From Macrobrachium rosenbergii (taxonomy: Eukaryota; Arthropoda; Malacostraca; Decapoda; Palaemonidae), in contig NC_089766.1 of NCBI RefSeq assembly GCF_040412425.1, positions 47,740,797 through 47,804,796 of the forward strand: DNA of 64,000 nucleotides. Reading direction: 5' to 3'. Position numbers and translations under genes: made by a program. Below are positions 36,222 to 46,214 of the stretch, one piece after another (position 1 is the stretch's first letter; the number at the start of each line of letters is the position of its first letter). The notes under the pieces are model-generated. The model was not told where the DNA came from, searched no databases, and was given only the letters and a program-made list of their open reading frames with translations.

Positions 36222-36636
36222 AGCTCGTTTTACTTTTCTGTAAGAGAAAACTATTGTGCCGGCTTTGTCTGTCCGTCCGCACTTCATTCTGTCCGCACTT
36301 TTTCTGTCCGCCCCCAGATCTTAAAAACCACTGAGGCTAGAGGGCTGCAAATTGGTATGTTGATCATCCACCCTCCAATCGTCAAACATACCAAATTGCA
36401 GCCCTCTAGCCTCAGTAATTTTTATTTTAAGATAAAGTCAGCCATGATCGTGCTTCTGGCAACGATATAGATAGGCCACCACCGGGCCATGTTTAAAGTT
36501 TCACGGGCCGCGGCTCATACAGTATCATGCCGAGACCACCGAAAGATAGATCTATTTTCGGTGGCCTTGATTATACGCCGTAGCGGCTGTACAGAAAACC
36601 CGATTCCGCCGGAGAAACTTCGGCTCATTTTTTTAT
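36222..36636 (+). repeat. Multi-hairpin interspersed repeat, copy D (full length)
   Basis: In order: a TTTTCTGTAAGAGAAAA hairpin, GGCTTTGTCTGTCCGTCCGC, the long inverted pair (GAGGCTAGAGGGCTGCAAAT with its complement, about 70 bases apart), GGTGATCGTG-like middle, GGCCACCACCGGGCC, a CCGAAAGATAGATCTATTTT stem with CGG, and a terminal GCCGGAGAAACTTCGGC hairpin followed by T-rich DNA. Confidence 0.85.
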
Positions 36637-36980
36637 TATTTTACGTAGTGAAAAGGCAATTCTTTTATATATTATATATTATGTATTTATGTATATTTCT
36701 ACGACGCTGAGGAACCAAAGCGGCTTAGGCCTTTTGAGAAATTACAAAAGGTAGGGTGGGCCACGTAACTGTAGCCTACCTTTTGAAGGTACGGTTAACA
36801 GAAAGAACGGTCTACCCGGTCTTTAGAGAAAAGGTGTATACCTGATCTCCCTGTAGTCTACCCATACACACACATACATACACACATACATACACACATA
36901 TATGTATATATGTATGTGTGTGTATATTTAGCGAAGAACAAAGTGAAAACCTTCCATTGAAATACGATGTTAATGTCACT
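36637..36980. other. No gene seen; CA/TA tracts
   Basis: An ACAC/ATAC-rich stretch at 36863-36930. Confidence 0.5.
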
Positions 36981-36981
36981 T

Positions 36982-37300
36982 TTAACCCCCGTAGCGGGGT
37001 AGTGCCCGCCAGTGCACCTCATGCGGGGCGCTGTAGGCATTACTTGAGGTTCTCTGCGGCGTCCCTTCCATGGCCCGTAGCTGCTGCAACCCCTTTTCAT
37101 TCCTTTTACCGTGCCTCCGTTCATATTCTCTTTCTTCTATCTTACTTTCCTCGACCCTCTCCTAACAATGGATTCATGGTGCGACTGCTTTGAGGTTTTC
37201 CTCCTGTTACGCCTTTCAGACCTTTTACACTCAGTTTCCGTTTCAGCGCTGAATGACCTCGTAGGTCCCAGCTCTTGGCCTTTGGCCTAAACTCTGTGAT
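36982..37300 (+). mobile_element. SINE-like repeat (Ctg-caac family), near full length
   Basis: The head CCCCCGTAGCGGGGTAGTGC is a small hairpin, followed by CAGTGCACCTCATGCGGGGC, CTGTAGGCATTACTTGAGG, TGCAACCCCTTTTCATTCC and the usual 3' part to GGCCTTTGGCCTAAACTCTG. Confidence 0.85.
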
Positions 37301-37418
37301 GATAACGTCAGGTCTTCGCTACCCTGCGTCGTATCAAGTACTAATGCCTAAATAATGACTTTTTTTTTGTTTTTTTTTTTTACTTCTATCATAAGGGTGG
37401 GAGTGCAAGTATATAAGT

Positions 37419-37790
37419 AAAAAATGCGCCGAAGTTTCTCCGGCGCAATCGAGTTTTCTGTACAGCCACTGAAGCGTATAATCAATGCCACCGAAAATAG
37501 ATCTATCTTTCGGTGGTCTCGGTATGACGCTGTATGAGCCGCGACCCACGAACCTTTAGCCACGGCCCGGTGGTGGCCTATCTATATCGTTGCCAGAAGT
37601 ACGATTATGGCTAACTTGAACCTTAAATAAAATAAAAACTACTGAGGAGGCTAGAGGGCTGCAATTTGGTATATTTGAGGATTGGAGGGTGGCTGATCAA
37701 CATACTAATTTGCAGCCCTCTAGCCTCAGTATTTTTTAAGATTTGAAGGCGGACAAAAAAAAAAGTGTGGACGGACAGAAAACTAATGAA
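37419..37790 (-). repeat. Multi-hairpin interspersed repeat, copy E
   Basis: A minus-strand copy with terminal hairpin GCCGAAGTTTCTCCGGC, the AGATCTATCTTTCGGTGG stem, the long inverted pair and the GGACGGACAG end. It is nearly full length. Confidence 0.85.
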
Positions 37791-37871
37791 AGTATGTGAT
37801 GCCGAGTATGTCAGGTGTGTTCAACTGATGATGCAGCTTCTTTGTACGGAAGTCGCCTTTTCTTTTAGTGT

Positions 37872-38935
37872 GGATGCACTCAGAACTTTCAGTATGAATG
37901 CTCTTAGAACTTTCAGCATGAATGCACTTAGAACTTTCAGTATGAATGCACTCAGAACTTTCAGTATGAATGCACTCAGAACTTTCAGTATGAATACACT
38001 TAGAACTTTCAGCATGAATGCACTCAGAACTTTCAGTATGAATGCACTCAGAACTTTCAGTATGAATACACTTAGAACTTTCAGTATTAATGCACTAAGA
38101 ACTTGCAGCATGAATGCATTCAGAACTTTCAGCATGAATGCACTCAAAACTTTCAGTATGAATGCAATCAGAACTTTCAGCATGAATGCAATCAGAACTA
38201 TCAGCTTGAATGCACTCAGAATTTTCAGCATGAATGCACTCAGAACTTTCAGTATGAATGCACTCAAATTTCACTATGAATGCACTCAGAACTTTCACTA
38301 TGAATGCCCTCAAAACTTTGTCTCAAAAATTTCAATAAGAATGCACTCAGAACTTTCTGTATGAATGCACTCAGAACTTTCAGTATGAGTGCACTCAGAA
38401 CTTTCAGTATGAATGCTCTCAGAACTTTAGAACTTTCAGTGTGAATGCACTCAGAACTTTCAGTATGAATGCACTCAGAACTTTCAGTATGAATGCACTC
38501 AGAACTTTCAGTATGAATGCACTCAGAACTCTCAGCATGAATGCACTCAGAACTTTCAGTATAAATGCACTCAGAACTGTCGGCATGATTGCACTCAGAA
38601 CTTTCAGTATGAATGCACTCAGAACTTTCAGTATGCACTCAGAACAGTATAAATGCACTCAGAACTTTCAGTATAAATGCACTCAGAAATTTCAGTATGA
38701 ATGTACTCAGAACTTTCAGTGTGAATGCACTCAGAACTTTCAGTGTGAATGCACTCAGAACTTTCAGTATGAATGCACTCAGAACTTTCAGTATGAACGC
38801 ACTCAGAACTTTCAGCATGAATGCACTCAGAACTGTCAGTATGAATGCACTTAGAACAGTCAGTATGAATGCACTCAGAACTCTCAGTATGAATGCACTC
38901 AGAACTTTCAGTATGAACGCACGCAGAGCATTCAT
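37872..38935. repeat. 24-bp satellite, about 44 units
   Basis: The unit is CTCAGAACTTTCAGTATGAA plus TGCA, with point variants, some deletions and short rearranged stretches at 38265-38345 and 38420-38440. The frame stays open in several phases (NALRTFSM on plus, ECIHTESS on minus) because 24 is a multiple of three. Each unit holds GAACTTTC, which has the GAAnnTTC form of two inverted heat-shock pentamers. Confidence 0.95.
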
Positions 38936-39039
38936 ACGTGGCTTCTCTTTGGACCAACTTTTTTTTTTATAGGGAATGCTTATTCATGGAAAGTCCAGTT
39001 ATATATATACAGTACCGTAATGATAATCTCCTTGCGTTA

Positions 39040-39225
39040 TAATACATTTTTATCTATTTATTAATTTATTTTTTTCTTTTTTAATAAGTGGGATCTCTTC
39101 TTTCTGTATTTCCCTTTACCTTCTCTTACTTCTTCCTAATGAACACCTTAATATTCTTTTGAAGCTTGAATTTCAAGGTAGTGGCCCCTTTGGTGGGCTT
39201 GTTCCATATGAATAGGGTTCATGTT

Positions 39226-39265
<40 letters not shown>
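39040..39265 (+). mobile_element. LINE 3' end with AAT tail
   Basis: Complete 3' end: TTATCTATTTATTAATTTAT, AATAAGTGGGATCTCTTCTT, CTGTATTTCCCTTTACC, TGAACACCTTAATATTCT, GGCCCCTTTGGTGGGCTTGT, GTTCATGTTCTGAATAATAA. Confidence 0.85.
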
Positions 39266-39266
<1 letters not shown>

Positions 39267-39344
39267 AACCCAAGTAATGTCCCCCCTCCTCCATATGGAT
39301 TGTTTTTGAAAACAGTGAACATTAAAAAAAAATAATATAAAAAA

Positions 39345-39658
39345 TCCCCTGTGGAGGGGTAGTGCCGTCAGGACACCTCATGCGATGCACTGTAGGCATT
39401 ACTTAAGGGTCTTTGCAGCGTGCCTTCGGCCCCTAGCTGCAACCCCTTTCATTCCGATTACTGTACCTCCTTTCATATTCTCTTTCTTCCGTCTTACTTT
39501 CCACCCTCTGCTAACAATTGTTTCATAGTGCAACTGCAAAAGGTTTTCCTCCTGTTACACCTTTCAAACCTTCTACTGTCAGTTTCCGTTTCAGCGCTGA
39601 GTGACCTCATAGGTTCCAATGCTTGGCCATTGGCCTAAATTCTCTATTCTGTTCTGTT
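39345..39658 (+). mobile_element. SINE-like repeat (Ctg-caac family), near full length
   Basis: This is the cleanest copy in the window: CCCCTGTGGAGGGGTAGTGC head, GATGCACTGTAGGCATTAC, CCTAGCTGCAACCCCTTTC, ATTGTTTCATAGTGCAACTG, TTTCAGCGCTGAGTGACCTC and a short TTCTGTTC tail. No clear A and B boxes, so origin is unresolved. Confidence 0.85.
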
Positions 39659-39769
39659 CATTGTCAAAATGAGCTTAGATAGTTTGGGTGAATTGGGATT
39701 TTAGTAGAGTATATACATCCTTTAAAATGGGCAAAATCGAACTCACACTTCTCTGAGAAATCTAGAGAT

Positions 39770-40205
39770 TTTGATTATTATGGAAATGCCCTTAGTAACA
39801 GATCTGGAAGTCATGAGCTCTGGCAACTTAAGATGTATCCGTATTGACAGAATCTTGCAAACTGTCTTAAACAGTCGATGTGGATACTTAAAAAAAATTT
39901 CAGAAAGGTTTCAACATCATACGCACGGTTTGACCAATCATAGACTCTTGCTCCCTAATGTGCCTCGCTGTCTAACTTCTCCAATGTTCCAGAGGTCCTT
40001 TATTCCTCCTCACACCGTTGGACAGTGGAACAGCCTTCCATAGATTGTCGTGCAGTTGGAACTTCAGAAGTTCAATTATTCTCCTTGCATTTAAATACGT
40101 TTTTATCTATTTATCTATTTTTAATGAGTGGGATCTCTTCTTTCTGTTTTTCGCTTTGTCTGATTCCTTCCAAATGAACACTGTATTCAACATCTTAATA
40201 TTCTA
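39770..40205 (+). pseudogene. Non-LTR retrotransposon remnant: C-terminus of reverse transcriptase ORF and 3' UTR
   Basis: The 90-codon frame at 39771-40043 ends QRSFIPPHTVGQWNSLP, closely matching the RSFxPRTxxxWNSLP signature at the end of ORF2 in many Jockey/RTE/CR1-type LINEs. The next in-phase codons are a stop and then residues like LELQKFNYSPC before another stop. The following DNA (TTTTTATCTATTTATC, AATGAGTGGGATCTCTTCTT, CCTTCCAAATGAACAC) is the same 3' UTR that ends the AAT-tailed copies. It is 5'-truncated and dead. Confidence 0.7.
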
Positions 40206-40247
40206 CATTATTTCACAAAAAGTTGATAGCTTGCACCATCTTAGCAA

Positions 40248-40526
40248 CAGACACCATCCTACTTATAAAGGAGATACGTTCCGGACAGCCGGTTGTATGG
40301 TGAATTGTTTGTGAGGTGGTTACTGTACTCTTCATGCCTATTTAATTAGATTATGATATAAGATCAATACAGTGCTCTGTGTACAGATTACGCGCGCAAA
40401 ACAAAAATTGAACTTTAGGGTGGCAAAAGGGGGAGCGCTCTGAACACAATTTTAATTTGCGATCCCGTTTGTTCGTATCTCTGAATGTTCGTAAGTCGAA
40501 TGTTCGCAAGTAGGGTAAGATGTCTG
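40248..40526 (+). mobile_element. TIR element (MITE), 279 bp, CAGAC ends
   Basis: The left end CAGACACCATCCTACTTATA and the complement of the right end (CAGACATCTTACCCTACTTG) share CAGAC and CCTACTT. TA follows the right end. Partial relatives lie at 9175-9360 and 15335-15450. No transposase. Confidence 0.6.
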
Positions 40527-40877
40527 TACTGCGGATCGTTGAAACTAAGCAACACCAACCGGAAACCCGTGCCTATCAATTAAACCACAATCCTAGAATT
40601 GGTGTCACAGTAGCCCAGTATACCTCACTGTGACTCAACCTACCCAAGCCGAGATTGCTCGCACTGGTCATCATCATTTTCTTTCTCTCAGGGCCACTAA
40701 CTTATAGATCTGTCCACGGTCCACCTCGCTGTGCAGCCTGGTCACATATTTAAGAATCAGTCAGACAGTTTCCTTGGTGTCTTACCGGATGAGCCAAGAT
40801 GCAGTACCAGTCATTCAGTTTGACAAAAGGGCTTAATTCTAACTCGATCTTACTTTTAGACTGCAGTCAGTAGTATC

Positions 40878-40882
<5 letters not shown>

Positions 40883-40948
<66 letters not shown>
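40883..40948. repeat. CT microsatellite
   Basis: Uninterrupted CT run. The flanks 40527-40882 and 40949-41180 hold no gene. Confidence 0.95.
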
Positions 40949-40951
<3 letters not shown>

Positions 40952-41195
40952 GATAAGTATTAGCCAGTAAACAGATTTTAATTCGCAGTAGTGACAGAAG
41001 AGATGATTTCATTAACAATTCTGTATTTGTTTATTTATGTTTTGTCAACATTTCTTGTAGTCTAATACTTGTCCCGATTCTGCACGAGGCTGCTATGCTG
41101 AATTTTAAAATAATTATATTACTATTATTCATAATAAGAAACCGGAAAGAAGAGGAGGGTTTTTTTTTTTTTTTTTACAGATATTGACTAATAAT

Positions 41196-41489
41196 CAGGG
41201 GCTTTCCTAGACATTTTGGGGCCCGGGGGGCACAGTCCCATTTGGGCCCCCTCTAATGGGGTGGGAGGCGAGCGAAGCGAGCCAAAGCAACCTGGGGTTT
41301 GGGGGCCTGCTGTAAGCCCCCCGGGAAAATTTGTAGAATATGAGCAATTGTAGGATCATTTTAAAGGCACTTGTAAATGTAAATTTCAGAAATTTTTATT
41401 TCTTAAATTTTGCATTTTGGGCCCCCCCCACTTTGGGACCCGGGGGGCGATTTCAAACAGCCCCCCCCGCCCCCCCAGGAACGCCACTG
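41196..41489. mobile_element. hAT-like MITE, 294 bp, with 8-bp target-site duplication
   Basis: The ends are CAGGGGCTTTCCTAG and, on the complement, CAGTGGCGTTCCTGG. They are flanked by CTAATAAT (41188-41195) and CTAATAGT (41490-41497), an 8-bp duplication with one difference, which is the hallmark length for hAT elements. The subterminal regions are G- or C-homopolymer rich. No transposase. Confidence 0.65.
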
Positions 41490-41580
41490 CTAATAGTGAC
41501 GAGGAAAGAGTACTGTACCGTAATTAGGAATGCCTTTTAAAAATAACCAAAAAATTTTGGTTAGTTTTTAATGATATCTG

Positions 41581-41928
41581 TACATGTTTTATCGGCACAG
41601 TCGAGTCTTCCGCACAGTGTATAATGCTGTATGAATCTCCCAGCCACGGCCCATGAAACTTTCAGCCATGGCCTGGTGGTGGCCTGTGTTGTATGCATCT
41701 GTAAGCAGTGCCAGACGCACAATCATGGCTAACTTTAACCTTAAATACAATCAAAACTACTGAGGTTAGAGGGCTGCAATTTGATATGTTGGTGATTGGA
41801 GGGTGGATGATCAACATACCAATTTGCAGCCTTTAGCCTCAATGGCGTTTAAGATCTAAGGGCAGACAGAAAAAAGTACAGACAGACAATAGTCATCTCA
41901 ATAGTTTTCTTTTACCGAAAACTAAATT
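41581..41928 (-). repeat. Multi-hairpin interspersed repeat, copy F
   Basis: A minus-strand copy with the GGTTAGAGGGCTGCAATTTG and AATTTGCAGCCTTTAGCCTC inverted pair and the CACGGCCCATGAAACTTTCA section. The terminal GCCGAAG hairpin and AGATCTAT stem are eroded. Confidence 0.75.
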
Positions 41929-42070
41929 CAGTCGCTTTTGTGATGTGCCCAGATAGAGGAAGATTCTGTCAGTTTCATTGAACTCAGGAAGAAGTCGTTT
42001 CTGTCTTTAGGCAAATTACAACCAGCATTTATTTAGCTGCATATCAGTGAGCAGTCCATAGGTTTTGGTA

Positions 42071-43435
42071 TTCATGAGTCAGTCTTCGAGGTCTTGATTA
42101 CCATGGGTCAATCTTCAAGGTTTTGTTTGCCATGGGTCAGTCTTCAAGGTGTTGATTGCCATGGGTCAGTCTTCAAGGTGTTGATTGCCATGGGTCAGTC
42201 TTCAAGGTGTTGATTGCCATGGGTCAGTCTTCAAGTTGTTGATTGCCATGGGTCAGTCTTCAAGTTGTTGATTGCCATGGGTCAGTCTTCTAGGTGTTGA
42301 TTGCCATGGGTCAGTCTTTAAGGTGTTGATTGCCATGGGTCAGTCTTCTAGGTGTTGATTGCCATGGGTCAGTCTTCTAGGTGTTGATTGCCATGGGTCA
42401 GTCTTCTAGGTGTTGATTGCCATGGGTCAGTCTTCTAGGTGTTGATTGCCATGGGTCAGTCTTCAAGGTGTTGATTGCCATGGGTCAGTCTTCTAGGTGT
42501 TGATTGCCATGGGTCAGTCTTCTAGGTGTTGATTGCCATGGGTCAGTCTTCTAGGTGTTGATTGCCATGGGTCAGTCTTCAAGGTGTTGATTGCCATGGG
42601 TCAGTCTTCAAGGTGTTGATTGCCATGGGTCAGTCTTCAAGGTGTTGATTGCCATGGGTCAGTCTTCAAGGTGTTGATTGCCATGGGTCAGTCTTCAAGG
42701 TCTGGATTGCCATGGGTCAGTCTTCAAGGTGTTGATTGTCATGGGTCAGTCTTCAAGGTGTTGATTGCCATGGGTCACAGTCTTCAAGGTGTTGATTGCC
42801 ATGGGTCACAGTCTTCAAGGTGTTGATTGCCATGGGTCACAGTCTTCAAGGTGTTGATTGCCATGGGTCACAGTCTTCAAGGTGTTGATTGCCATGGGTC
42901 AGTCTTCAAGTTGTTGATTGCCATGGGTCAGTCTTCTAGGTGTTGATTGCCATGGGTCAGTCTTCAAGGTGTTGATTGCCATGGGTCAGTCTTCAAGGTG
43001 TTGAGTGGCCTGGGTCAGTCTTCAAGTTGTTGATTGCCATGGGTCAATCTTCAAGGTGTTGATTGCCGTGGGTCAGTCTTCAAGGTGTTGATTGCCATGG
43101 GTCAGTCTTCAAGTTGTTGATTGCCATGGGTCAGTCTTTGGGTGTTGATTGCCATGGATCAGTCTTCAAGGTGTTGATTGCCATGGGTCAGTCTTCAAGG
43201 TGTTGATTGCCATGGGTCACAGTCTTCAAGGTGTTGATTGCCATGGGTCAGTCTTCAAGGTGTTGATTGCCATGGGTCAGTCTTCTAGGTCTTGATTGCC
43301 ATGGGTCACAGTCTTCAAGTTGTTGATTGCCATGGGTCAGTCTTCAAGGTCTGGATTGCCATGGGTCAGTCTTCAAGGTGTCGATTGCCATGGGTCAGTC
43401 TTTAAGGTGTTGATTGTCATGGGTCATTCTTGAAG
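42071..43435. repeat. 29-bp satellite, about 47 units
   Basis: The unit is GTTGATTGCCATGGGTCAGT plus CTTCAAGGT. Variants come in blocks: CTTCTAGGT (about 42290-42560), GTCACAGTC with two extra bases (about 42770-42890), CAAGTTGTT, and GTCTGGATTG. It ends about 880 bases before the leader of paralogue 2. Confidence 0.95.
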
Positions 43436-44311
43436 TAGATTGTTAAGTAAGTTTAATTTATATTTATAAATTTAAGTAATTTATACAGCTTTAATCTTAA
43501 TGTCTGTTTGCAATATAACGTTGCTTTGGTCAGGATCAGTAAACTTGTGTCTCTTGAAAGTGGGATGTTTTACTAACTGCTTGTTTTATTTGTGTTGCAT
43601 TTTGCTTTTTAATTGATCTCAGACTTGTGGTTGCTTTTGTGTAGTAGGCCTGCATGTTATTTGCTTTTTGTATTTTATGCATCAAGTAAGACACTGCATG
43701 ATTATGTGGAAGCCTGATTGCATATCATTGATGTTTTCATTGTTTTATTATTATGTTTTCGATAAAATAAGGTTTAGAGTGTTTGATATATTGGTATTAA
43801 CCTGGTATGTTTCCACTTAGTTACCTACTCCGAGAGGCTAGTGCTAAACATGGCGGAAGCTCCTTGGGATGGCCATGTTTAGTACTAACCCCTTGGGGAT
43901 CAAAGTATTATATGCACTCATTTCTGTATTGTGTGCTTGACAAATTATATTAATAAACGGTATCTTCGTGCGGCCGTACACTTTACTTAGCATGAGTTTA
44001 CCCTGGACTTTGACCAAGGTGGATACATACCGGGTTAATACCCGATATATCTTGAGTAACTGCCACGTTTCCGAAGTTGTCAGTTTACCAAAATTCTTGA
44101 GGATGTAGATTGTTCTGTGTTACATTGTGCCTTTTAGGATATATAGTATTTTGCTTTGAATTATTGCCTTTCTTGGTGGATATTGTCTCGACAGATTCAT
44201 CAGTAATAAGAGGTATCTAATTGAAGATTATTTTGATTAGTGACATATGGATATAGAATCATTTCAAATCGCCACATTTCAGTCAGTTAAGAACCTCTCC
44301 CTTTCTTTCAG
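43436..44311 (+). other. Intron of paralogue 2 (3' part), with a diverged repeat
   Basis: 43843-43925 is an inverse match to 12827-12945 (TAATACTTTGATCCCC, GTACTAAACATGGC, GGAGCTTCCGCCATG). 44010-44036 matches the AAGGTGGATACATACCGGGT core of the 47451 element. Otherwise unique. Confidence 0.5.
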
Positions 44312-44437
44312 GTGCCATGTAGAGCCATGCCATCGGAAGACTCCTTGAGTACATGCACGACTCGTCGGTAGAGTGATGAAGAAAAGAGCAAAATAATTGA
44401 TTTTGATGTTGTTGGTAATCAGTCCAATGTCTTAATA
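44312..44437 (+). promoter_or_regulatory. 5' leader of paralogue 2: 3' splice site and four uORFs
   Basis: The tract CTCTCCCTTTCTTTCAG places a 3' splice site at 44311. The 126-base leader then holds four upstream ATGs, each with its own stop before the main ATG: a start-stop ATGTAG at 44317-44322, a 14-codon uORF at 44327-44371, a 6-codon uORF at 44376-44396 and a 9-codon uORF at 44406-44435. The last ends two bases before the main start at 44438. This arrangement is expected to lower or condition translation of the main frame; that is inference from general knowledge of uORFs. Confidence 0.7.
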
Positions 44438-46096
44438 ATGGAAGAGCCTCAGATACAATATCCAACAAACAAAATCAATAAAGATACCCAGACAGGTTTG
44501 GATGGTCCGCAGCTTTTCCAATACCCTGTCACGACCGTGTACGGAAACGTTCACTTTCAGGATGGCCCCACTGTGACAAAGGAGCAGAAGCTGAGGACGC
44601 AGATCGAACAGTGGCTGCAGTCGAGCGACAAGCCGTATGAGTGTGACCAGTGCAGCAAGAGGTTCGTTCAGAAGAGTCACCTGAACAGTCACATGCTGGT
44701 CCACACCAACGAGAAGAAGTTTGAGTGCGACTTGTGCGGGAAGAAGTTCACAATGGAAAGCCACCTGAATGGTCACCTCCTGATGCACAACACAGAGAAG
44801 AAGATCGAGTGCGAAGTTTGCGGCAAGAGGTTCCTCCAGAAAAGCCACTTGAATGGTCACATGTTGGTCCACAGCGAAAAGAAGTTTGGATGCGAGTTGT
44901 GTGGCAAGCGCTTCATCCTAGAGAGCCACCTGAACAGCCATATGCACATACACAGTGAGAAGAAGTTCGTGTGCAACATTTGCAACAGGCGGTACACCCA
45001 CAAGAGCCACCTGAGCAGCCACATGCTTGTGCACTGCGAGAAGAAGTTCGAATGCGAGATGTGTGGAAAGCGCTTCTTCCAGAGAAGTCATCTCAACAGT
45101 CACATGTTTGTTCACACCGAGGAAAAGCGATTTGAATGTGAAATGTGCTACAAAAGATTTGCCCAGGAGAGCCACCTGAACAGCCACAGGATTGTGCACA
45201 CGGCAGAGAGGAGGTTTGAGTGCGAAGTATGCAGGAAGAGATTTTACATGAAGAGCCACCTAATTAGTCATAGTTTTGTACATAGTGAGGAGAAAATGTT
45301 TGAGTGCAAGGAGTGTGGGAAACGATTCACGCAGGAGATACATCTTAATAGCCATCGTTTCGTCCACACGGAGGAGAAGAAGATTGAAAACCAGACTTGG
45401 GGAAAGCGATTTACACACGAAAGTTACCTGAATGGGCACAAGTTCATTCCGTACGACATGAAAAAGTTTGTTTGTGAAGAGTGTGGGAAGAGATTCCTTT
45501 TGAAGAGCCATTTGAACAGTCACAGGTTCATCCACAGGGAAGAGAGAAGGTATGAATGTGACATCTGTGGAAAGCGATTCACCCAGAGGAGCCACCTGAG
45601 CACTCATAAGTTTGTCCATAGTGAAGAGAAAATCTTCGAGTGCGATGAATGCGGGAAGAGATTCTCACAACAAGTTCATCTCAGTAGTCACAAGTTCGTT
45701 CACAGTGCCGAGAGAAAGTTCGAGTGTGAGGAATGTGGGAAGAAGTTCATCCAAGAGAGCCACCTCAATAGCCACAGGTTCATGCACGGTGACAGGAAGG
45801 GGATTTCGTACGAGGATAACATCAAATTACTCACGCAGAAGTCGCAGATGAACACTGTGCTCATGAACGCGGATGATAAGGTACTGACGTACGAAGACAC
45901 AAGCAAGTTGTTCCAGCAACAGGCCTATCAACCAGCGTACACATACGGCCATTTAACTGGACAGCTTGCGGGGCAGCTAACAGGACAGTTAACTGGGCAG
46001 TTGGCTGGCCAGCTCACTGGACAATTGACAAATCAGTTAGCTGGACAGTTGAGCGGTCAACTGACAGAAAAAGTACGAACATTGTGGCCTCTGTAG
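44438..46096 (+). CDS. Polydactyl C2H2 zinc-finger protein, 13 intact fingers (paralogue 2)
   Basis: The 552-residue product begins MEEPQIQYP, resembling the start of paralogue 3, and has a [15 protein letters not shown] entry matching paralogue 1. Fingers run from about residue 67 to 450: 13 intact C2H2 units plus one degenerate unit at about 315-337, where both Cys are lost (Asn and Trp in their place) and the last His is Pro. Linkers are SEEK, TEEKR or SEKK types, not TGEKP. After the fingers come [11 protein letters not shown] and [16 protein letters not shown] tandem GQLT/GQLA repeat at about residues 503-543 is inserted before the terminal EKVRTLWPL, so it splits a tail that is contiguous in the other paralogues. 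The ATG has A at -3 and G at +4. Codon use is mixed, unlike the GC-biased first half of paralogue 1. It converges with paralogue 3. Predicted role is nuclear nucleic-acid binding; the target is unknown. Confidence 0.95.
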   Translation: MEEPQIQYPTNKINKDTQTGLDGPQLFQYPVTTVYGNVHFQDGPTVTKEQKLRTQIEQWLQSSDKPYECDQCSKRFVQKSHLNSHMLVHTNEKKFECDLCGKKFTMESHLNGHLLMHNTEKKIECEVCGKRFLQKSHLNGHMLVHSEKKFGCELCGKRFILESHLNSHMHIHSEKKFVCNICNRRYTHKSHLSSHMLVHCEKKFECEMCGKRFFQRSHLNSHMFVHTEEKRFECEMCYKRFAQESHLNSHRIVHTAERRFECEVCRKRFYMKSHLISHSFVHSEEKMFECKECGKRFTQEIHLNSHRFVHTEEKKIENQTWGKRFTHESYLNGHKFIPYDMKKFVCEECGKRFLLKSHLNSHRFIHREERRYECDICGKRFTQRSHLSTHKFVHSEEKIFECDECGKRFSQQVHLSSHKFVHSAERKFECEECGKKFIQESHLNSHRFMHGDRKGISYEDNIKLLTQKSQMNTVLMNADDKVLTYEDTSKLFQQQAYQPAYTYGHLTGQLAGQLTGQLTGQLAGQLTGQLTNQLAGQLSGQLTEKVRTLWPL

Positions 46097-46129
46097 CCAT
46101 CGGCCCAGAATGTTGTCGTGTTTGCTATG

Positions 46130-46135
46130 AATAAA
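46130..46135 (+). terminator. Polyadenylation signal of paralogue 2
   Basis: A canonical AATAAA lies 34 bases after the stop codon and is followed within 60 bases by a T-rich stretch (GTGATTTTTTCTTATTTTATG). This predicts a very short 3' UTR of roughly 50-60 bases. Confidence 0.65.
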
Positions 46136-46214
46136 GAAAATTGATAGATCTGTGACAGTGATTTTTTCTTATTTTATGTCTGTACGTTAAACTACAGTAC
46201 AGAATTTACTGTCT

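Noticed and set aside
37872..38935. Long frames through the 24-bp satellite as a repeat protein
   Set aside because: Several phases on both strands are open at once and the frames break where units are rearranged, which fits a noncoding satellite.
42071..43435. CRISPR-like regular repeats
   Set aside because: The units are directly adjacent with no unique spacers, and the genome is an animal's. The same applies to the 24-, 30- and 37-bp arrays.
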